DNA from: Aquisediminimonas profunda
GTDB taxonomy: Bacteria; Pseudomonadota; Alphaproteobacteria; Sphingomonadales; Sphingomonadaceae
Direction of reading: 5' to 3'
DNA length: 64,000 nt
NCBI RefSeq assembly: GCF_019443285.1
Contig: NZ_CP080327.1
Coordinates: 1,054,001 to 1,118,000, forward strand
In this document: positions 8,260 through 18,291 of the stretch, piece after piece
Numbering within the stretch: position 1 is the stretch's first letter
Layout: the number at the start of each line of letters is the position of its first letter
The notes under the pieces: model-generated
The model's input: only the letters and a program-made list of their open reading frames with translations
Told to the model about the DNA's origin: nothing
The model's database searches: none
Translations under genes and position numbers: made by a program

Positions 8260-9239
8260 CGATGCTCGACGTCGGGAGTTTGCGCGATGAGGCAAACCAG
8301 GAGCCGGATCCAGTCCATACCGGGCCAATTACCAAGGAAACCCAAATCATTGCGATCTATGGCAAGGGCGGCAGCGGCAAGTCCTTCGCGCTTTCGAATC
8401 TGAGCTACATGATGGCGCAGCAAGGCAAGCGGGTGCTGTTGATCGGTTGTGATCCGAAAAGCGACACGACGTCGCTGCTGTTTGGAGGGAAGTCATGCCC
8501 GACGATCATCGAGACGTCTGCCAAGAAGAAGCTCGCCGGTGAAGAAGTGACGATTGAAGATGTCTGCTTCCAGCGCGACGGGGTCTTCGCCATGGAACTT
8601 GGCGGCCCGGAAGTCGGGCGCGGCTGTGGCGGGCGCGGCATCATTCACGGATTTGAACTGCTCGAGAAGCTCGGCTTTCATGAGTGGGGATTCGACTATG
8701 TGCTTCTCGATTTCCTTGGCGACGTCGTCTGCGGCGGCTTCGGCCTGCCGATCGCGCGTGACATGTGCCAGAAAGTGATCGTCGTTGGATCGAACGATCT
8801 CCAGTCTCTCTATGTTGCCAACAATGTCTGCAAGGCCGTCGAATATTTCCGCAAGATGGGAGGCAATGTTGGCGTTGCGGGGATGATCATCAACAAGGAT
8901 GATGGCACCGGCGAAGCGCAGGCTTTTGCCAGTGCAGTTGGCATCCCCACCTTGTGCGCGATCCCCGCGAATGAAGACATCCGCCGTAAATCGGCCAATT
9001 ACCAGATCATCGGCACGCCGGGCGGCGAATGGGCCTCGATCTTCGAGGAGCTTGCGATCAACGTTGCCGAAGCGCCACCGGTTCGGCCGACGCCACTTGA
9101 CCAGGACGGCCTGTTGGGATTGTTCAGCCCGGAGGAAACCGGTGGGGGCGTCACCCTGATTCCCGCGACTCAGGCAGATATGCGAGGGGCCGAGTATGTG
9201 ACCAGACCTTCGCTCGAAGTCGTGTATGATGCGGTATAG
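8256..9239 (+). CDS. bchX: Chlorophyllide a reductase iron protein BchX
   Basis: BchX is the NifH-like ATP-dependent electron donor of chlorophyllide a reductase (BchXYZ), which reduces ring B to yield the bacteriochlorin. The 327-aa protein carries the P-loop [10 protein letters not shown] near residue 35 and two Cys regions (GRGCGGRG and DVVCGGFG) that hold the intersubunit 4Fe-4S cluster. Start ATG 8256 overlaps the bchC stop. BchL at 24.5 kb is its paralogue in the protochlorophyllide system. Confidence 0.97.
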   Translation: MTMLDVGSLRDEANQEPDPVHTGPITKETQIIAIYGKGGSGKSFALSNLSYMMAQQGKRVLLIGCDPKSDTTSLLFGGKSCPTIIETSAKKKLAGEEVTIEDVCFQRDGVFAMELGGPEVGRGCGGRGIIHGFELLEKLGFHEWGFDYVLLDFLGDVVCGGFGLPIARDMCQKVIVVGSNDLQSLYVANNVCKAVEYFRKMGGNVGVAGMIINKDDGTGEAQAFASAVGIPTLCAIPANEDIRRKSANYQIIGTPGGEWASIFEELAINVAEAPPVRPTPLDQDGLLGLFSPEETGGGVTLIPATQADMRGAEYVTRPSLEVVYDAV

Positions 9240-9242
9240 GTG

Positions 9243-10769
9243 ATGGATCTCGAAGCCCCACACCGCGAAGCTGACCGCCTTGATCTCGGATCGACCGAGG
9301 CAACTGGCGGCTGCCACGCAGGGGCTGAGACAATGCGCGATGCCGCCGCCAAGGCGGGCAAGTCCGAAGTTCTGGACCGCTACGCCGCGGACTACCCGCA
9401 GGGCCCGCATGACCAGCCGCAAAGCATGTGCCCCGCGTTTGGGTCGCTCCGAGTCGGCCTTCGCATGAGACGGACGGCAACGATCCTTTCCGGCTCGGCA
9501 TGCTGCGTCTATGGATTGACTTTCACATCCCATTTCTACGGCGCCCGGCGGACTGTGGGCTATGTCCCGTTCAACTCGGAAACGCTGGTAACCGGAAAGC
9601 TGTTCGAGGATATCCGCGATGCGGTTCACACGCTTGCGGACCCGGCTCTCTATGACACGGTGATCGTCACCAACCTTTGCGTGCCCACAGCTTCTGGCGT
9701 GCCGCTGCAGTTGTTGCCCGACGAGATCAATGGTGTTCGTATCATCGGGATCGACGTCCCGGGCTTTGGCGTTCCGACGCATGCAGAAGCGAAGGATGTC
9801 CTGGCCGGAGCGATGCTGTCCTACGCCCGCAAGGAAGCCGAGCAAGGTCCCGTTGCCGCTCCTTCGGAGAGAGCGGACAGGCCGACGATTACGCTTCTGG
9901 GCGAAATGTTTCCTGCCGATCCGGTTGGCATCGGCATGATGCTGGAGCCACTTGGCCTTGCTGCCGGTCCCGTCGTTCCGACACGCGAATGGCGAGAGCT
10001 CTATGCAGCGCTCGACTGTGCCGCGGTTGCAGCTATCCATCCCTTCTACACGGCAAGCGTCCGCGAATTCGAAGCGGCCGGTCGCAGTATCCTGGGATCG
10101 GCGCCCGTCGGGGTGGATGGCACCGCCGCGTGGCTCGATGCGGTTGGTTCTCTGTGCGGCATTGCGCAAGACAAGGTCGATGCTGCTAAGAATCGTTTCA
10201 TCCCTGCAATTCGCGGTGCGCTGGCTGCCAAGCAGATAGCTGGCAGGGTGACAGTCTCGGGCTATGAGGGTTCAGAACTTCTGGTCGCCCGACTGCTGAT
10301 CGAAAGTGGTGCCGACGTGCCTTATGTCGGAACGGCCTGCCCGCGCACGCGCTGGTCCGATCCGGATCGGGAATGGCTGGAGGCGAAGGGTGTTCGCATC
10401 CAGTATCGCGCAAGCCTTGAGCAGGACCTTCAAGCCGTTGATGAATTCGGACCGGATCTGGCCATTGGCACCACGCCTGTGGTGCAGCATGCGAAGTCGC
10501 GGGCGATCCCGGCGCTCTACTTTACCAACCTGATTTCGGCGCGGCCATTGATGGGGCCCGCTGGGGCAGGTTCGCTGGCTCAAGTGATCAATGCGGCGCT
10601 CGCAAATGGTGAACGCTTTGCCAAGATGAAGGCATTTTTCGAAGGGGTGGGCACCGGTCACGCTGCGGGCATCTGGGAAGACACCCCTGCAGAACGGCCC
10701 GAATTCAAGGCCAAATATGCAGCGAAGATGCTCGGTGCGGCCAAGGCCGAGGAGGCGATCGGAACATGA
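9243..10769 (+). CDS. bchY: Chlorophyllide a reductase subunit BchY
   Basis: BchY pairs with BchZ as the NifD/NifK-like catalytic component of chlorophyllide a reductase. The protein is about 508 aa. Conserved regions include [39 protein letters not shown] and the C-terminal [22 protein letters not shown]; cluster-ligating Cys residues are visible in the first three. The start is ATG 9243, directly preceded by an in-frame GTG (9240), just after the bchX stop. The stop overlaps bchZ by 4 bp. Confidence 0.96.
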   Translation: MDLEAPHREADRLDLGSTEATGGCHAGAETMRDAAAKAGKSEVLDRYAADYPQGPHDQPQSMCPAFGSLRVGLRMRRTATILSGSACCVYGLTFTSHFYGARRTVGYVPFNSETLVTGKLFEDIRDAVHTLADPALYDTVIVTNLCVPTASGVPLQLLPDEINGVRIIGIDVPGFGVPTHAEAKDVLAGAMLSYARKEAEQGPVAAPSERADRPTITLLGEMFPADPVGIGMMLEPLGLAAGPVVPTREWRELYAALDCAAVAAIHPFYTASVREFEAAGRSILGSAPVGVDGTAAWLDAVGSLCGIAQDKVDAAKNRFIPAIRGALAAKQIAGRVTVSGYEGSELLVARLLIESGADVPYVGTACPRTRWSDPDREWLEAKGVRIQYRASLEQDLQAVDEFGPDLAIGTTPVVQHAKSRAIPALYFTNLISARPLMGPAGAGSLAQVINAALANGERFAKMKAFFEGVGTGHAAGIWEDTPAERPEFKAKYAAKMLGAAKAEEAIGT

Positions 10770-12217
10770 CGCTTATCCTCGATCATGATCGCGCTGGTGG
10801 CTATTGGGGGGCTGTTTACGCCTTTACGGCAATCAAAGGCCTGCAAGTGATCATCGACGGCCCGGTAGGCTGTGAAAACCTGCCGGTCACTTCGGTCCTG
10901 CATTATACTGACGGCCTGCCGCCACACGAGCTTCCGATCGTCGTGACCGGCCTTGGTGAACAGGAACTGGGCAGGGATGGAACAGAAGGTGCGATGAAGC
11001 GCGCCTGGAAAACGCTGGAACGCGACCTGCCGGCAGTGGTGGTCACTGGCTCGATCGCCGAAATGATCGGCGGCGGCGTGACGCCTGAAGGCACCAATAT
11101 CCAGCGGTTCCTGCCGAGGACAATCGATGAGGACCAGTGGCAGGCAGCAGACCGGGCACTCACCTGGCTCTGGACTCAGTTCGGACCGAAAAAAGTACCC
11201 GCTCCCAAGAAGCTCAAGGACGGTGAAAGGCCCAAGGTCAACATCATCGGCCCAATGTACGGAACCTTCAACATGCCGTCGGACCTTGCTGAAATTCGGC
11301 GTCTGATTGAAGGCATTGGCGCTGAGGTCAGCATGGCCTTTCCGCTGGGTTCGCACCTGGCAGATGTCAAGAAGCTTGCCGATGCCAGTGTCAACGTCTG
11401 CCTTTATCGGGAATTTGGTCGCGGCCTGTGCGAGACGCTCGACCGTCCCTATCTGCAGGCCCCGATCGGGCTTGAATCGACAACATTGTTCCTGCGCAAG
11501 CTCGGCGAGTTGATGGGACTTGATCCCGAGCCCTTCATTGAGCGTGAGAAGCACACGACAATCAAGCCGCTTTGGGATTTGTGGCGTTCGGTGACTCAGG
11601 ATTTCTTCGGCACAGCCAGTTTCGCGATTGTTGCCAACGAAACCTACACGCGCGGGATCCGCAATTTTCTTGAAACCGACATGGGGCTTCCCTGTAACTT
11701 TGCATTCAGCAGGACCGCCGGAATCAAGCCCGACAATGCAGCCGTGCGCGAAGCGATCCGGGCGACGCCGCCGTTGATCATGTTCGGCAGCTACAATGAA
11801 CGCATGTATCTGGCCGAAGCCGGATCCCGTGCCGTCTATGTCCCGGCGTCTTTCCCGGGAGCGGCCATACGCAGGCATACGGGAACGCCCTTCATGGGCT
11901 ATTCCGGCGCGACCTACCTTGTTCAGGAAGTGTGCAACGCGCTGTTTGATGCGTTGTTCAATATGATCCCGCTCTCGACGCAGATGGATGCTGTCGAAGC
12001 GACGCCAGCGCGCATGGAACGGAGCATCGCCTGGCAAGATGAAGCCAAGCTGGCCCTTGACGCGCTCGTGGAAGCGCAACCGGTGCTAGTCAGAATATCC
12101 GCAGCTAAACGCATACGCGATGCCGCCGAACGCGGCGCGCGGGCGGCTGGCGAAACGGAAGTCAGTTCAGAAAGGCTGGCCCTTGCGGCCCGCCAGTTTG
12201 AAAGTCAGGCCGCGTGA
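10766..12217 (+). CDS. bchZ: Chlorophyllide a reductase subunit BchZ
   Basis: BchZ completes the chlorophyllide a reductase catalytic tetramer. The 483-aa protein opens with [16 protein letters not shown] and has [15 protein letters not shown] with its conserved Cys, then [17 protein letters not shown]. The C-terminal third ([16 protein letters not shown]) is typical of BchZ. The gene overlaps bchY by 4 bp. Its stop TGA overlaps the ATG of a 48-codon ORF leading to pufB, consistent with read-through transcription from bchC into puf. Confidence 0.96.
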   Translation: MTLILDHDRAGGYWGAVYAFTAIKGLQVIIDGPVGCENLPVTSVLHYTDGLPPHELPIVVTGLGEQELGRDGTEGAMKRAWKTLERDLPAVVVTGSIAEMIGGGVTPEGTNIQRFLPRTIDEDQWQAADRALTWLWTQFGPKKVPAPKKLKDGERPKVNIIGPMYGTFNMPSDLAEIRRLIEGIGAEVSMAFPLGSHLADVKKLADASVNVCLYREFGRGLCETLDRPYLQAPIGLESTTLFLRKLGELMGLDPEPFIEREKHTTIKPLWDLWRSVTQDFFGTASFAIVANETYTRGIRNFLETDMGLPCNFAFSRTAGIKPDNAAVREAIRATPPLIMFGSYNERMYLAEAGSRAVYVPASFPGAAIRRHTGTPFMGYSGATYLVQEVCNALFDALFNMIPLSTQMDAVEATPARMERSIAWQDEAKLALDALVEAQPVLVRISAAKRIRDAAERGARAAGETEVSSERLALAARQFESQAA

Positions 12218-12363
12218 TGAGCGCGCGTCTGGCAAATATGGTGCTGGCCTGTGGAGGGAGTCAGTCCGAAATCTTCGCCGGGGCACCGCCTCCGACGTTG
12301 ATGAGCCCGGGGGGCCGCGCTTTCGGCGACCCTTCTCGTTTGGAAAAGGAGACATCCGTATGA
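12217..12363 (+). CDS. Possible 48-aa ORF exactly bridging bchZ and pufB
   Basis: The ATG overlaps the bchZ stop and the TGA overlaps the pufB start, both as ATGA, so the ORF fills the intergenic gap exactly. It sits where pufQ lies in Rhodobacter. The 48-residue product (start [14 protein letters not shown], end RLEKETSV) has no convincing transmembrane segment, unlike PufQ, and no family is recognised. The pufB Shine-Dalgarno AAAAGGAGA lies inside it. It could be a coupling or leader ORF that delivers ribosomes to pufB, or a chance open frame in GC-rich DNA. Confidence 0.35.
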   Translation: MSARLANMVLACGGSQSEIFAGAPPPTLMSPGGRAFGDPSRLEKETSV

Positions 12364-12584
12364 GCAGCAATGACGAAAGGCCGCTGAATTATCTGACGGC
12401 CGAAGAAGCGAAAGAGTTTCATAAGCTCTTCATGACCAGCTTCATCATATTCACTATCGTCGCGATCATCGCGCACTTCCTCGTCTGGCAATGGCGGCCC
12501 TGGCTGCCAGGTCCGAACGGATACGCCATGATCGAGACTGGAGCGCAATTCGCGCAAGCCAGTATCACCAGTCTTTTTGCATAG
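12360..12584 (+). CDS. pufB: Light-harvesting 1 (B870-type) beta chain
   Basis: PufB is the beta polypeptide of the core antenna ring; each alpha/beta pair binds bacteriochlorophyll a around the reaction centre. The 74-aa protein has a polar N-terminus, the EFH segment with His21, one membrane span (about 22-46), the bacteriochlorophyll-ligating His39 ([11 protein letters not shown]) and a tail of over 20 residues after WRPWLPG. The tail is longer than in Rhodobacter PufB, where the protein ends near that motif. A strong AAAAGGAGA site precedes ATG 12360. Confidence 0.95.
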   Translation: MSSNDERPLNYLTAEEAKEFHKLFMTSFIIFTIVAIIAHFLVWQWRPWLPGPNGYAMIETGAQFAQASITSLFA

Positions 12585-12596
12585 GGAGATTCTATC

Positions 12597-12779
12597 GTGT
12601 GGAGACTCTGGCAAACCTTTGATCCGCGCCGGACTTTGACCGCGCTCGCGATCTTCCTGTTCGTGCTTGCACTGCTGATTCATTTCATCCTGCTCAGCAC
12701 GAACCGTTTCAACTGGCTTGACGGTCCAGCCCCAGCTCCGGCTGCGGCAGCTGCACCGGCAGCTCCGGCGACGCCGTAG
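12597..12779 (+). CDS. pufA: Light-harvesting 1 (B870-type) alpha chain
   Basis: PufA is the alpha partner of PufB in LH1. The 60-aa protein starts at GTG 12597, preceded by GGGAG; no ATG fits. It opens with [11 protein letters not shown], has one membrane span with ligand His29 ([10 protein letters not shown]), then RFNWLDG and an unusual Ala/Pro-only tail of about 17 residues. It lies 12 bp after pufB and is followed by strong hairpins before pufL. Confidence 0.95.
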   Translation: MWRLWQTFDPRRTLTALAIFLFVLALLIHFILLSTNRFNWLDGPAPAPAAAAAPAAPATP

Positions 12780-12849
12780 GGCGAACGCCCTGAGGATAAA
12801 CCCGGGCTAGGCGTTGCGGGCAGAAGTCGCTGCGGCTTCTTCTGCCCGC
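12778..12849 (+). ncRNA. Intercistronic RNA hairpins between pufA and pufL
   Basis: A small palindrome (12778-12783 with 12786-12791) begins at the pufA stop. It is followed by a perfect 11-bp GC-rich stem (12816-12826 with 12839-12849) and a 12-nt loop. No T-run follows, so it is not a typical terminator. Hairpins here in Rhodobacter protect the pufBA segment from 3' decay and lower pufLM expression, giving excess LH1 over reaction centre; the same role is inferred. Confidence 0.7.
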
Positions 12850-12914
12850 ACCGCTCACCCAATGTGAGATAATGACCGGTCTGCACAGGCAGTACCGGGG
12901 AGGAGGAGCGTGCC

Positions 12915-13739
12915 ATGGCACTGCTGAGCTTTGAACGAAAATACCGAGTAAGAGGGGGAACCCTGATCGGAGGCGATCTTTTCGACTTCTGGGTCGGGCC
13001 ATTTTATGTCGGCTTTTTCGGCGTAACGACCGCATTCTTTGCCTCGCTCGGCACTGCGCTGATCATGTATGGCGCGGCGATGGGGCCAACCTGGAACCCC
13101 TGGCTTATCAGCATTGCCCCGCCTGATATCAGCTATGGCCTTGCTCTGGCACCGCTGATGAAAGGGGGCTTGTGGCAAATCATCACGATATGCGCGGTCG
13201 GTGCCTTCGTCAGTTGGGCCCTCCGTGAAGTGGAGATATGCCGCAAACTTGGCATTGGCTATCATGTTCCCTTTGCTTACGGCTTCGCGATCCTTGCCTA
13301 TATGACGCTGGTGATCTTTCGGCCGCTTCTGCTTGGGGCATGGGGCTTCGGCTTCCCCTACGGCATTTTCAGTCACCTCGATTGGGTGTCGAACACCGGC
13401 TATCAATACCTGCATTTCCATTACAATCCGGCACATATGATTGCCGTGAGCTTCTTCTTCACCAACGCCCTGGCGCTGGCGCTGCATGGCTCCCTGATCC
13501 TTTCGGCCGTGAACCCGGCGAAAGGTGAAACGGTCAAGCAGCCCGATCATGAAGATACGTTCTTCCGCGACCTGATCGGCTATTCCGTCGGCACGCTCGG
13601 CATTCACCGCGTGGGGCTGTTCCTTGCCCTGTCAGCGGCTTTCTGGAGTGCCGTCTGCATCATCATCAGCGGACCGTTCTGGACCAAGGGGTGGCCCGAA
13701 TGGTGGACCTGGTGGCTTGACCTGCCGATTTGGCGCTGA
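12915..13739 (+). CDS. pufL: Photosynthetic reaction centre L subunit
   Basis: PufL is one of two five-helix subunits binding the special pair, accessory bacteriochlorophylls, bacteriopheophytins, quinones and the non-haem iron. The 274-aa protein matches the family: [15 protein letters not shown] at the start, [20 protein letters not shown] (special-pair His region), [13 protein letters not shown] and TPDHED-like [12 protein letters not shown], then GTLGIHRVG. The C-terminus is short (ends LDLPIWR). A strong GGAGGAGGAG site precedes the ATG. Confidence 0.98.
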   Translation: MALLSFERKYRVRGGTLIGGDLFDFWVGPFYVGFFGVTTAFFASLGTALIMYGAAMGPTWNPWLISIAPPDISYGLALAPLMKGGLWQIITICAVGAFVSWALREVEICRKLGIGYHVPFAYGFAILAYMTLVIFRPLLLGAWGFGFPYGIFSHLDWVSNTGYQYLHFHYNPAHMIAVSFFFTNALALALHGSLILSAVNPAKGETVKQPDHEDTFFRDLIGYSVGTLGIHRVGLFLALSAAFWSAVCIIISGPFWTKGWPEWWTWWLDLPIWR

Positions 13740-13753
13740 GGGGGAGAGAGACA

Positions 13754-14728
13754 ATGGCGACATATCAGAATTTCTTCACCCAGGTTCAGCTTAGAGGATC
13801 GCCCGAATTGGGTGTTTCCCTTGGAGCAGGCAATGATCCGCGCATTGGAAAAGGCAGCTTTTCCTATCTCATGGGCAAGATTGGCAATGCCCAGATCGGG
13901 CCGATTTACCTCGGCACCTTGGGCTTTGCATCGATCCTGTGCTTTTTTATCGGCTTTGAAATCATCGGCTTGAACATGATGGCCTCGGTCAACTGGGATC
14001 CGGTTCAGTTCGTCCGCCAGCTTCCATGGCTGGCACTTGAGCCGCCCGGCCCGCAATATGGCCTCAGGATCCTGCCACCGCTGGCGAATGGCGGATGGTG
14101 GCTGATTGCCGGCTTCTTCTGGACATCATCGGCGCTGCTCTGGTGGGTGCGAACATATCGGCGCGCTCGCGCATTGGGCATGGGCACGCACGTCGCCTGG
14201 GCCTTTGCCAGCGCAATCTGGCTCTATCTCGTTCTGGGGTTCATCCGTCCAGTTATGATGGGCTGCTGGTGCGAAGCGGTTCCATTTGGCATCTTTCCGC
14301 ATCTCGATTGGACTGCAGCCTTCTCTATCCGATACGGTAACCTCTTCTACAATCCGTTCCACGCGCTCTCGATCGTTTTCCTCTATGGTTCGGCATTGCT
14401 CTTCGCAATGCATGGCGCGACGATCCTTGCGGTCGGACGGTATGGCGGCGAGCGGGAGCTTGAACAGATCACCGATCGCGGAACTGCCTCTGAGCGCGCG
14501 GCGCTCTTCTGGCGCTGGACGATGGGCTGGAACGCCACGATGGAATCGATCCATCGCTGGGCCTGGTGGTTTGCGGTTCTGGTAACATTGACCGGCGGTA
14601 TAGGCATACTTCTGACGGGCACCGTCGTCGATAACTGGCATGAATGGGCCGTCGAGCATCACTTTGCGCCGGAGTATCCGGCAACGGGTGTTGTCGATCC
14701 CGCAACGCTTCCGGGAGCCGCGAAATGA
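13754..14728 (+). CDS. pufM: Photosynthetic reaction centre M subunit
   Basis: PufM pairs with PufL to form the reaction-centre core. The 324-aa protein contains [14 protein letters not shown] (special-pair His), [21 protein letters not shown] (with the conserved Tyr near the special pair), [19 protein letters not shown] with the Fe-ligand Glu region, and the quinone-site stretch [17 protein letters not shown]. The C-terminus continues past [10 protein letters not shown], as in species whose reaction centre carries a bound cytochrome. The start is ATG 13754 after GGGGGAGAGAG; the stop overlaps pufC. Confidence 0.98.
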   Translation: MATYQNFFTQVQLRGSPELGVSLGAGNDPRIGKGSFSYLMGKIGNAQIGPIYLGTLGFASILCFFIGFEIIGLNMMASVNWDPVQFVRQLPWLALEPPGPQYGLRILPPLANGGWWLIAGFFWTSSALLWWVRTYRRARALGMGTHVAWAFASAIWLYLVLGFIRPVMMGCWCEAVPFGIFPHLDWTAAFSIRYGNLFYNPFHALSIVFLYGSALLFAMHGATILAVGRYGGERELEQITDRGTASERAALFWRWTMGWNATMESIHRWAWWFAVLVTLTGGIGILLTGTVVDNWHEWAVEHHFAPEYPATGVVDPATLPGAAK

Positions 14729-15786
14729 AAATGATCCGCAGCACCATTCCTCTCGTAGCCCTGACCGTGCTGGCCGGGTGCGAACTTTCTCCAAAGGTAT
14801 CGCAGCAGACCGGCTATCGCGGGACTGGGATGGACCAGATCCACACCGTGGCCGCGCTCGACAAGGCGAAAGCGGCAAACTTCATTCCGCCCGCTCCATA
14901 TCCCTTGGAAAGCCGAGACGGGCCTCTTGCCACGTCGCAATACCAGAACGTCAAGGTGCTCAATGATTTGAGTGCCGATGAGTTCAACCGGCTGATGGGG
15001 TCCTTCAATGACTGGGTCGCACCCAAGGAAGAAGGGTGCAATTATTGCCATAATCCCGAAAATATGGCCTCAGACGAGAAATATCAGAAGATCGTCGCGC
15101 GCCGCATGATCGAGATGACGCGCCATATCAATACCGAATGGCAACCGCATGTGAAGCAGACTGGTGTGACGTGCTGGACCTGTCATCGAGGCAATGCGCT
15201 GCCGACATATAAATGGTCTTCACTGGCACCCGAGCCAGCGGGGATACGCGGGAACCGGCATGGCCAGAATGCGCCGAACAAGAACGTTGGATATGCCTCG
15301 CTGCCGAACAACATTTATGAACCCTATCTGCTGGCGTCGCAGAACGTGCGAGTGGAGTCACCGACAGCATATGGCAAGGGCGGTGCCATTCCAATCCAGA
15401 GTGCCGAGCAGACTTATGGCCTTATGATGCGTGTATCCACGGCACTGGGTGTCAACTGCACCTATTGCCACAATACCAACGGCTTCGCGTCATGGACGCA
15501 CAGCACACCTGCGCGCGTGACGGCTTGGCATGGTATCCGTCTGGCGCGGGACATCAACAATGCTTATCTTCAGCCGCTTGGCAGTGTCTTGCCAGCGTCT
15601 CAGAAGGGAAGCCTTGGGGATGCCTACAAGGTCAATTGTGCCACCTGCCACCAGGGTGTGAACAAGCCGCTTGGAGGCGTCTCGATGCTCAAAGATCACC
15701 CAGCTCTGGCAGGGCCACGTTCGGCTGCCATGGCGGCGACAGCACCGGCAACGGCGGGGGCGGGCGTAAAGACCGGCGCGCGCTGA
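14725..15786 (+). CDS. pufC: Reaction-centre tetrahaem cytochrome c subunit
   Basis: PufC is the periplasmic tetrahaem cytochrome that re-reduces the photo-oxidised special pair. The 353-aa protein has a lipoprotein signal with lipobox LAGC (Cys19) and exactly four CxxCH haem sites: CNYCH (105-109), CWTCH (150-154), CTYCH (245-249) and CATCH (305-309). The C-terminus is an Ala-rich low-complexity tail. It overlaps pufM by 4 bp (ATGA). Many sphingomonad puf operons lack pufC, so its presence is informative. Confidence 0.96.
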   Translation: MKMIRSTIPLVALTVLAGCELSPKVSQQTGYRGTGMDQIHTVAALDKAKAANFIPPAPYPLESRDGPLATSQYQNVKVLNDLSADEFNRLMGSFNDWVAPKEEGCNYCHNPENMASDEKYQKIVARRMIEMTRHINTEWQPHVKQTGVTCWTCHRGNALPTYKWSSLAPEPAGIRGNRHGQNAPNKNVGYASLPNNIYEPYLLASQNVRVESPTAYGKGGAIPIQSAEQTYGLMMRVSTALGVNCTYCHNTNGFASWTHSTPARVTAWHGIRLARDINNAYLQPLGSVLPASQKGSLGDAYKVNCATCHQGVNKPLGGVSMLKDHPALAGPRSAAMAATAPATAGAGVKTGAR

Positions 15787-15804
15787 GAGGCGCGGGCTGA
15801 CATC

Positions 15805-17070
15805 ATGACCGAAGAGGGTCTCTCTGACATCTCGGCTTTGAGCCACCCTCTTCGTGCCTCCCTTTCCGAAGAAATGCATGCGCGAACAGTGCCGCATTTC
15901 TCTGCGCCCTGCAGATTGATGCAGGTCCTGACCCTGACTGATGGGGCCCAAAGTATCGCGCACATGTCAACGCTTGCGCGAAAGCATGGCGGCCCGGAAT
16001 CTCCCGGAAAGTTTGCGATCCTTCCTCTTGAGGACATGACCCTGGTCTGGGAATTGCACAGCGAATTTGCCAGCTACACGCTCATCCGCCCCGGCCCTTC
16101 TCCGACATTGTTCGACCCTTCGGATTTTGGTGGTCTCGTTGACGACCTTCTGGAAGACTTGCCGGGCAAGGTGGTGCGCGCGACACAAATTGCCGTTTTG
16201 TCCCGTTATGCACCGCCACCGACAAAAGAGCAGCTGGAAGCAGCCTTTACGGTTGAAAGCCTTGTCGTCTGCGACGTTGCAGGCGGCACGGCACGGATTT
16301 GGTCTGACTTTCGTTTGAAACCCGATGGATACGGTCGCCTGTTGGTGGCCGATCGTGGACTTGAAGGTGGAGAGACCACTCGGCTCGTCCAGAAGGTTCA
16401 GGAACTTGGCAATTATCGCAACATGGCACTGCTCGGCCTTCCCCCTGCCCAGCGGCTGACGCCCGAAGTGTCCAGGCTGGAAGCACGGCTTGCCAAATTG
16501 AGCCATGATGTTTCGGAAGGAAGCGAGGAGGACCACGTCCTGCTTGAGGAACTTAGCTTTCTTTCCGCGGAACTCGCTCGTCTTGATGCAGAAACGCGGT
16601 ACCGCATGAGTGCAACTCGAGCCTATGCCCAATTGAGTGCGGACCGGCTGGCCGCCATTGAAGCGTCAAAGGTGCGGGGTTACCCGACGCTAGCTGACTT
16701 CACGGAACGACGACTGATGCCGGCAATACGGACGTGCCAGTCATTTTCACAACGACTTGATGACCTTTCGCAGCGTGCGGCATGGACAAGTTCACTGCTA
16801 AGGACCCGCGTGGACACAGCACTTGCTCGGCAAAATCGTGACCTCCTTCATTCGATGGATCGGCGCACCCAGGCTCAGCTGCGCCTGCAACAGGCAGTTG
16901 AGGGCCTCTCTGTTGCCGCAATCAGCTATTACCTAGTCGGGTTGAGCGCCTATGTCATCAAGGCCGTGCCCGGCATTCCCCACGAAGCGGCGATTGCCGT
17001 CTTAGTGCCCGTTGTCATCACCATCGCATCCCTGTCTTTGCTCTTGTTGCGCAGACGGCTCCACGACTAG
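15805..17070 (+). CDS. DUF3422 family membrane protein
   Basis: The 421-aa protein opens with the DUF3422 signature HPLRASLSEEMHART and ends with two hydrophobic segments (about 365-385 and 395-415), so it is probably anchored at its C-terminus with a large cytoplasmic part containing helical, coiled-coil-like stretches (about 215-330). The function of DUF3422 is unknown. It lies 18 bp after pufC and directly abuts the convergent hemA (stop to stop, no gap). Co-transcription with puf suggests, but does not show, a link to phototrophic membranes. Confidence 0.82.
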   Translation: MTEEGLSDISALSHPLRASLSEEMHARTVPHFSAPCRLMQVLTLTDGAQSIAHMSTLARKHGGPESPGKFAILPLEDMTLVWELHSEFASYTLIRPGPSPTLFDPSDFGGLVDDLLEDLPGKVVRATQIAVLSRYAPPPTKEQLEAAFTVESLVVCDVAGGTARIWSDFRLKPDGYGRLLVADRGLEGGETTRLVQKVQELGNYRNMALLGLPPAQRLTPEVSRLEARLAKLSHDVSEGSEEDHVLLEELSFLSAELARLDAETRYRMSATRAYAQLSADRLAAIEASKVRGYPTLADFTERRLMPAIRTCQSFSQRLDDLSQRAAWTSSLLRTRVDTALARQNRDLLHSMDRRTQAQLRLQQAVEGLSVAAISYYLVGLSAYVIKAVPGIPHEAAIAVLVPVVITIASLSLLLLRRRLHD

Positions 17071-18291
17071 TCAGGCTGCAACGGGTACGCGTGCCAGTGC
17101 ACAATGGGACCAAATTTCGCTCAATGCATTTACGAGTTTGTCGATATCGCCATCGCTGTGCACCGGTGAAGGTGTAATTCGCAATCGTTCCGTGCCTTTT
17201 GGAACAGTCGGATAATTGATCGGCTGGACATAGATGCCATGATTGTCGAGCAGCCAATCACTGATCATCTTGCACTTGTGCGGATCGCAAACCATCACCG
17301 GGATGATATGGCTTGGATTGTCCATCATGGGGATACCCAGAGCATTGAGCTTGCGGCGGACGGTAGCGACCCGCTCCTGATGCCGGGCGCGTTCAAGCTG
17401 GCTTACCTTGAGATGTTTGATGCTCGCTGTTGCGCCCGCAGCTATTGCTGGCGGCAGCGCTGTTGAGAAGATGAAGCCGCTGGCGAAGCTGCGAACGAAA
17501 TCGCACATTGCGGCCGACCCGGCGATATAGCCGCCCATCACGCCAAAGGCCTTGCCCAGCGTTCCTTCAATCACTGTTATCCTGTCCATCAGGCCTTCGC
17601 GTTCTGCAACACCGCCTCCACGCGGACCATAAAGCCCGACCGCATGAACTTCGTCGATATAGGACATCGCCCCGTGTGCTTCGCAGACATCGAGGATTTC
17701 CGCGATTGGCGCGATATCGCCATCCATCGAATAGACACTCTCGAACGCAACGAGCTTGGGCCGCGCCGGATCCAGATCCGCAAGCCTGCGGTTCAGGTCT
17801 TCTGGGTCGCTGTGCTTGAATACCTGGCGTTCGGCGCGGCTGTGGCGGATGCCTTCAATCATCGAGGCATGGTTTCCGGCATCGGACAGGATGACGCAAT
17901 TTGGCAGCCGTTCGCCCAGCGTGCCCAGAGCCGCCCAGTTGGAGACGTAGCCAGAGGTAAAGAGCAACGCCGCCTCCTTGTTGTGCAGGTCGGCCAACTC
18001 GCGCTCCAGCAGGATATGCTGATGTGTCGTGCCGGAGATATTGCGCGTTCCGCCAGCACCTGCACCACATTTGTCGAGCGTCTGGTGCATCGCATCGATC
18101 ACGATGTCCTTCTGGCCCATGCCGAGATAGTCGTTGGAGCACCAGACCGTGACTTCCTCGACACCTTCATGGTTGTGACAACGGGCCCTCGGAAAGCTGC
18201 CGCGCTTGCGTTCAAGTTCGGCGAAGATGCGATAGCGCCCTTCGGTCTTCAGATCATCCAGTGCCGAAGTGAACAGCGCCTCATAGTCCAT
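17071..18291 (-). CDS. hemA: 5-aminolevulinate synthase
   Basis: HemA condenses glycine and succinyl-CoA to 5-aminolevulinate with pyridoxal phosphate, the entry to tetrapyrrole synthesis in alphaproteobacteria. The 406-aa protein has the substrate-binding [11 protein letters not shown] region, [26 protein letters not shown] and the PLP-lysine motif [12 protein letters not shown]. It is the last gene of the bchF-to-hemA operon and overlaps puhE by 11 bp. It may be a phototrophy-dedicated copy; a second hemA elsewhere cannot be excluded. Confidence 0.96.
   Translation of the reverse strand: MDYEALFTSALDDLKTEGRYRIFAELERKRGSFPRARCHNHEGVEEVTVWCSNDYLGMGQKDIVIDAMHQTLDKCGAGAGGTRNISGTTHQHILLERELADLHNKEAALLFTSGYVSNWAALGTLGERLPNCVILSDAGNHASMIEGIRHSRAERQVFKHSDPEDLNRRLADLDPARPKLVAFESVYSMDGDIAPIAEILDVCEAHGAMSYIDEVHAVGLYGPRGGGVAEREGLMDRITVIEGTLGKAFGVMGGYIAGSAAMCDFVRSFASGFIFSTALPPAIAAGATASIKHLKVSQLERARHQERVATVRRKLNALGIPMMDNPSHIIPVMVCDPHKCKMISDWLLDNHGIYVQPINYPTVPKGTERLRITPSPVHSDGDIDKLVNALSEIWSHCALARVPVAA

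Noticed and set aside
8493-10169. Long minus-strand open frame of about 558 codons opposite bchX and bchY
   Set aside because: It spans two clear + strand genes with strong family motifs, and its translation is Arg/His-rich without any recognisable domain; it is a GC-rich shadow frame.
10658-12079. Minus-strand open frame of about 473 codons opposite bchZ
   Set aside because: It is complementary to a well-supported BchZ coding region and shows no domain; a shadow frame.
12217-12363. pufQ
   Set aside because: The only ORF in the pufQ position is 48 aa and has no membrane span; it is listed as an unassigned ORF instead.
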